From an uncultured Solobacterium sp. (GTDB lineage Bacteria; Bacillota_I; Bacilli_A; Erysipelotrichales; Erysipelotrichaceae), in contig CAKMPP010000033.1 in assembly GCA_927911475.1 (NCBI GenBank), positions 1 through 6,658 on the forward strand: a DNA stretch of 6,658 nt, given 5' to 3'. Under the pieces are notes generated by a model. The model was not told where the DNA came from, made no database searches, and saw only the letters and a list, made by a program, of their open reading frames with translations. Below, piece by piece: positions 5,716-6,658 of the stretch (position 1 is its first letter; every line of letters starts with the position of its first letter). Made by a program: the position numbers and the translations under genes.

Positions 5716-6054
5716 ATGACAAAATTAGTAAATCCTGAAGCAGTAGAAAAATGCAAAGCGAATATGATTTGTGAAGCGGATGTAGATGATATGAGTTTAA
5801 TCTTTGACATGTTTAGTGATAGCACTAGACTCAAGATTATGAACGCGCTCTTTGTCAGTGAACTATGTGTGGGTGACTTAGCTGCACTATTACAGATGAG
5901 TACAAGTGCCATCAGCCATCAGTTATCTTCTTTAAAGAAAACAAAATTAGTAAAGACAAAGAAGATTGGTAAGAATGTTTATTACTCGATGGCAGATGAA
6001 CATATCGAAAAAATCTACCAGATGACATACGAGCATATTAAAGAAGATGACTAA
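5716..6054 (+). CDS. ArsR/SmtB-family metal-responsive transcriptional repressor
   Basis: This 112-residue winged-helix repressor has the usual size. Residues 28-92 cover the DNA-binding core: FDMFSDSTRLKIMNAL, ELCVGDLAALLQMSTSAIS, HQLSSLKKTKLVKTKKIGKN and the wing YYSM. The C-terminal helix carries Asp94, His96, His107 and Glu110 with the spacing D-x-H-x10-H-x2-E. This is the complete alpha5 site of SmtB and CzrA-type zinc sensors. Cys13, Cys19 and Cys51 recall the alpha3N thiol site of CadC/ArsR, but the second Cys of the usual ELCVCDL is Gly53, so that site is partial. Zinc or a similar ion is the likely signal. The purine run AGGGAG ends only one base before the ATG, unusually close for a ribosome binding site, so translation may depend on coupling to the gene upstream. 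It overlaps the exonuclease gene by eight bases. No metal transporter is visible nearby. Confidence 0.92.
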   Translation: MTKLVNPEAVEKCKANMICEADVDDMSLIFDMFSDSTRLKIMNALFVSELCVGDLAALLQMSTSAISHQLSSLKKTKLVKTKKIGKNVYYSMADEHIEKIYQMTYEHIKEDD

Positions 6055-6608
6055 AATCGTTGCGATTGATTTTGAGACTGCAAACAATCAAATGTCGAGT
6101 GTTTGTTCAGTTGGCATTGCGGTAATGGAAGATGGAGTGGTCATTGATCACTATTACTCTTTTGATTAAACCGGAAGAAAACGTTAGTTATTTTTCACCT
6201 TACAATATTCGTGTTCATGGCATTACTGCAAAAGACGTTGAAGATGCGCCTACATTTTCAGAAATCTATCGTGAATTAACGGGATATTTTGAAGATGCGG
6301 TGATCGTGGCACATAATGCACGATTTGATATGAACTGTTTAAAACAAACTTGTTTGAATACAGGTAAGAAGATACCTGTAATAGAATACTTTGATACCGT
6401 AGAATTATGTAAACGTGTTTTTTCAAATCTCAAACATCATCGTCTCAATGATGTATGTGACTACATTGGAATTGAGCTGGACCACCATAATGCATTAAGT
6501 GATGCGAATGGATGTTTAGAAATTGTCATGGCAGTGATGAATCTAGTTGGAGAGTATGATATTTACCAACTACTAGAACGTTGTCAAACAAAACTTTATC
6601 AGTTATAA
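6047..6608 (+). pseudogene. DEDDh (DnaQ-like) 3'-5' exonuclease, one frameshift in this sequence
   Basis: This is an RNase T/DnaQ-fold exonuclease, which uses two metal ions to remove nucleotides from 3' ends of DNA or RNA. All DEDDh residues are visible after repair: Asp8 and Glu10 in VAIDFETAN, Asp94 in VAHNARFD, and His147 with Asp152 in HHNALSDANG. Between them lie LIKPEE, NIRVHGIT and VEDAPTF, typical of stand-alone epsilon-like exonucleases. The frame breaks at the T4 run 6160-6163, where the first part stops at 6172. One T fewer gives HYYSLIKPEE and a 186-residue protein. The ATG at 6047 overlaps the arsR stop (ATGACTAA), which implies coupling; the later in-frame start at 6132 would lack Asp8 and Glu10. 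The protein has no polymerase, helicase or BRCT part, so the natural substrate is unknown. The break is probably a sequencing error. A terminator follows directly. Confidence 0.87.
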
Positions 6609-6612
6609 AACG

Positions 6613-6646
6613 AACAATGGATACGCTTTGTATTCATTGTTTTTTT
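6613..6646 (+). terminator. Intrinsic terminator after the exonuclease gene
   Basis: Arms at 6613-6624 and 6630-6641 form a 12-bp stem with one G-T wobble and a GCTTT loop, followed by a T run to 6646. It begins four bases after the TAA of the exonuclease gene. The stem is AT-rich, but its length and T tail make it convincing. Confidence 0.8.
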
Positions 6647-6658
6647 ACAAGATTAATA

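Noticed and set aside
5592..5912. Minus-strand open frame across the membrane protein and arsR
   Set aside because: It is antisense to two better-supported genes and shows no motif or ribosome binding site.
1..6658. Mobile element, phage remnant, CRISPR array, tRNA or rRNA gene, defence system
   Set aside because: No transposase, integrase, terminal repeats, spaced repeats or RNA gene signatures are visible. The XRE regulator and stand-alone exonuclease are not enough to claim a phage or defence locus.

Overview
The window is AT-rich bacterial DNA with compact gene spacing, AGGAGG-type ribosome binding sites and U-tailed stem-loop terminators. With its protein families (XRE, TetR and ArsR regulators, QueH instead of QueG), this points to a low-GC Firmicute. 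The Erysipelotrichia side is my guess from protein flavour, not something the sequence proves.

Layout. (1) 1-136: a possible 3' end of an upstream gene, then a promoter-like region. (2) 137-577: an XRE-family regulator, convergent with an rlmA-type 23S rRNA guanine methyltransferase (559-1337, minus). The two stop codons sit in one shared bidirectional terminator. (3) 1338-1409: a 72-bp divergent promoter region with a perfect 8-bp inverted repeat, a likely TetR operator, between rlmA and a TetR regulator. (4) 1410-2335: tetR and a 108-residue coiled-coil-like protein of unknown function, ended by a second two-way hairpin. (5) 2321-5178 (minus): a tightly packed tgt-queA-queH operon for the late steps of queuosine (Q) synthesis in tRNA. 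Tgt inserts preQ1 (or a related base), QueA makes epoxyqueuosine and QueH reduces it to Q. (6) 5179-5258: back-to-back extended -10 promoters. (7) 5259-6646 (plus): a small two-helix membrane protein, an ArsR/SmtB regulator with a complete alpha5 metal site, and a DEDDh (DnaQ-like) 3'-5' exonuclease, ended by a terminator.

Two window-wide patterns stand out. First, five of the ten main genes (rlmA, queH, tgt, the membrane protein, the exonuclease) are interrupted by about seven one-base indels, and each can be placed in a short homopolymer. Correcting one base restores family motifs each time. Uncorrected sequencing or assembly errors explain this best, though real decay cannot be excluded from the sequence alone. 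Second, three genes (XRE, rlmA, the membrane protein) have a -10-like hexamer exactly six bases before the ATG and no convincing Shine-Dalgarno sequence, as expected for leaderless mRNAs. tetR and tgt have ordinary ribosome binding sites.

I see no mobile element, CRISPR array, rRNA or tRNA gene, and no clearly new multi-gene system. The most original signals are the leaderless architecture, the TetR operator facing an rRNA methyltransferase gene, pocket substitutions in Tgt, and the uncharacterised membrane protein/ArsR/exonuclease operon.
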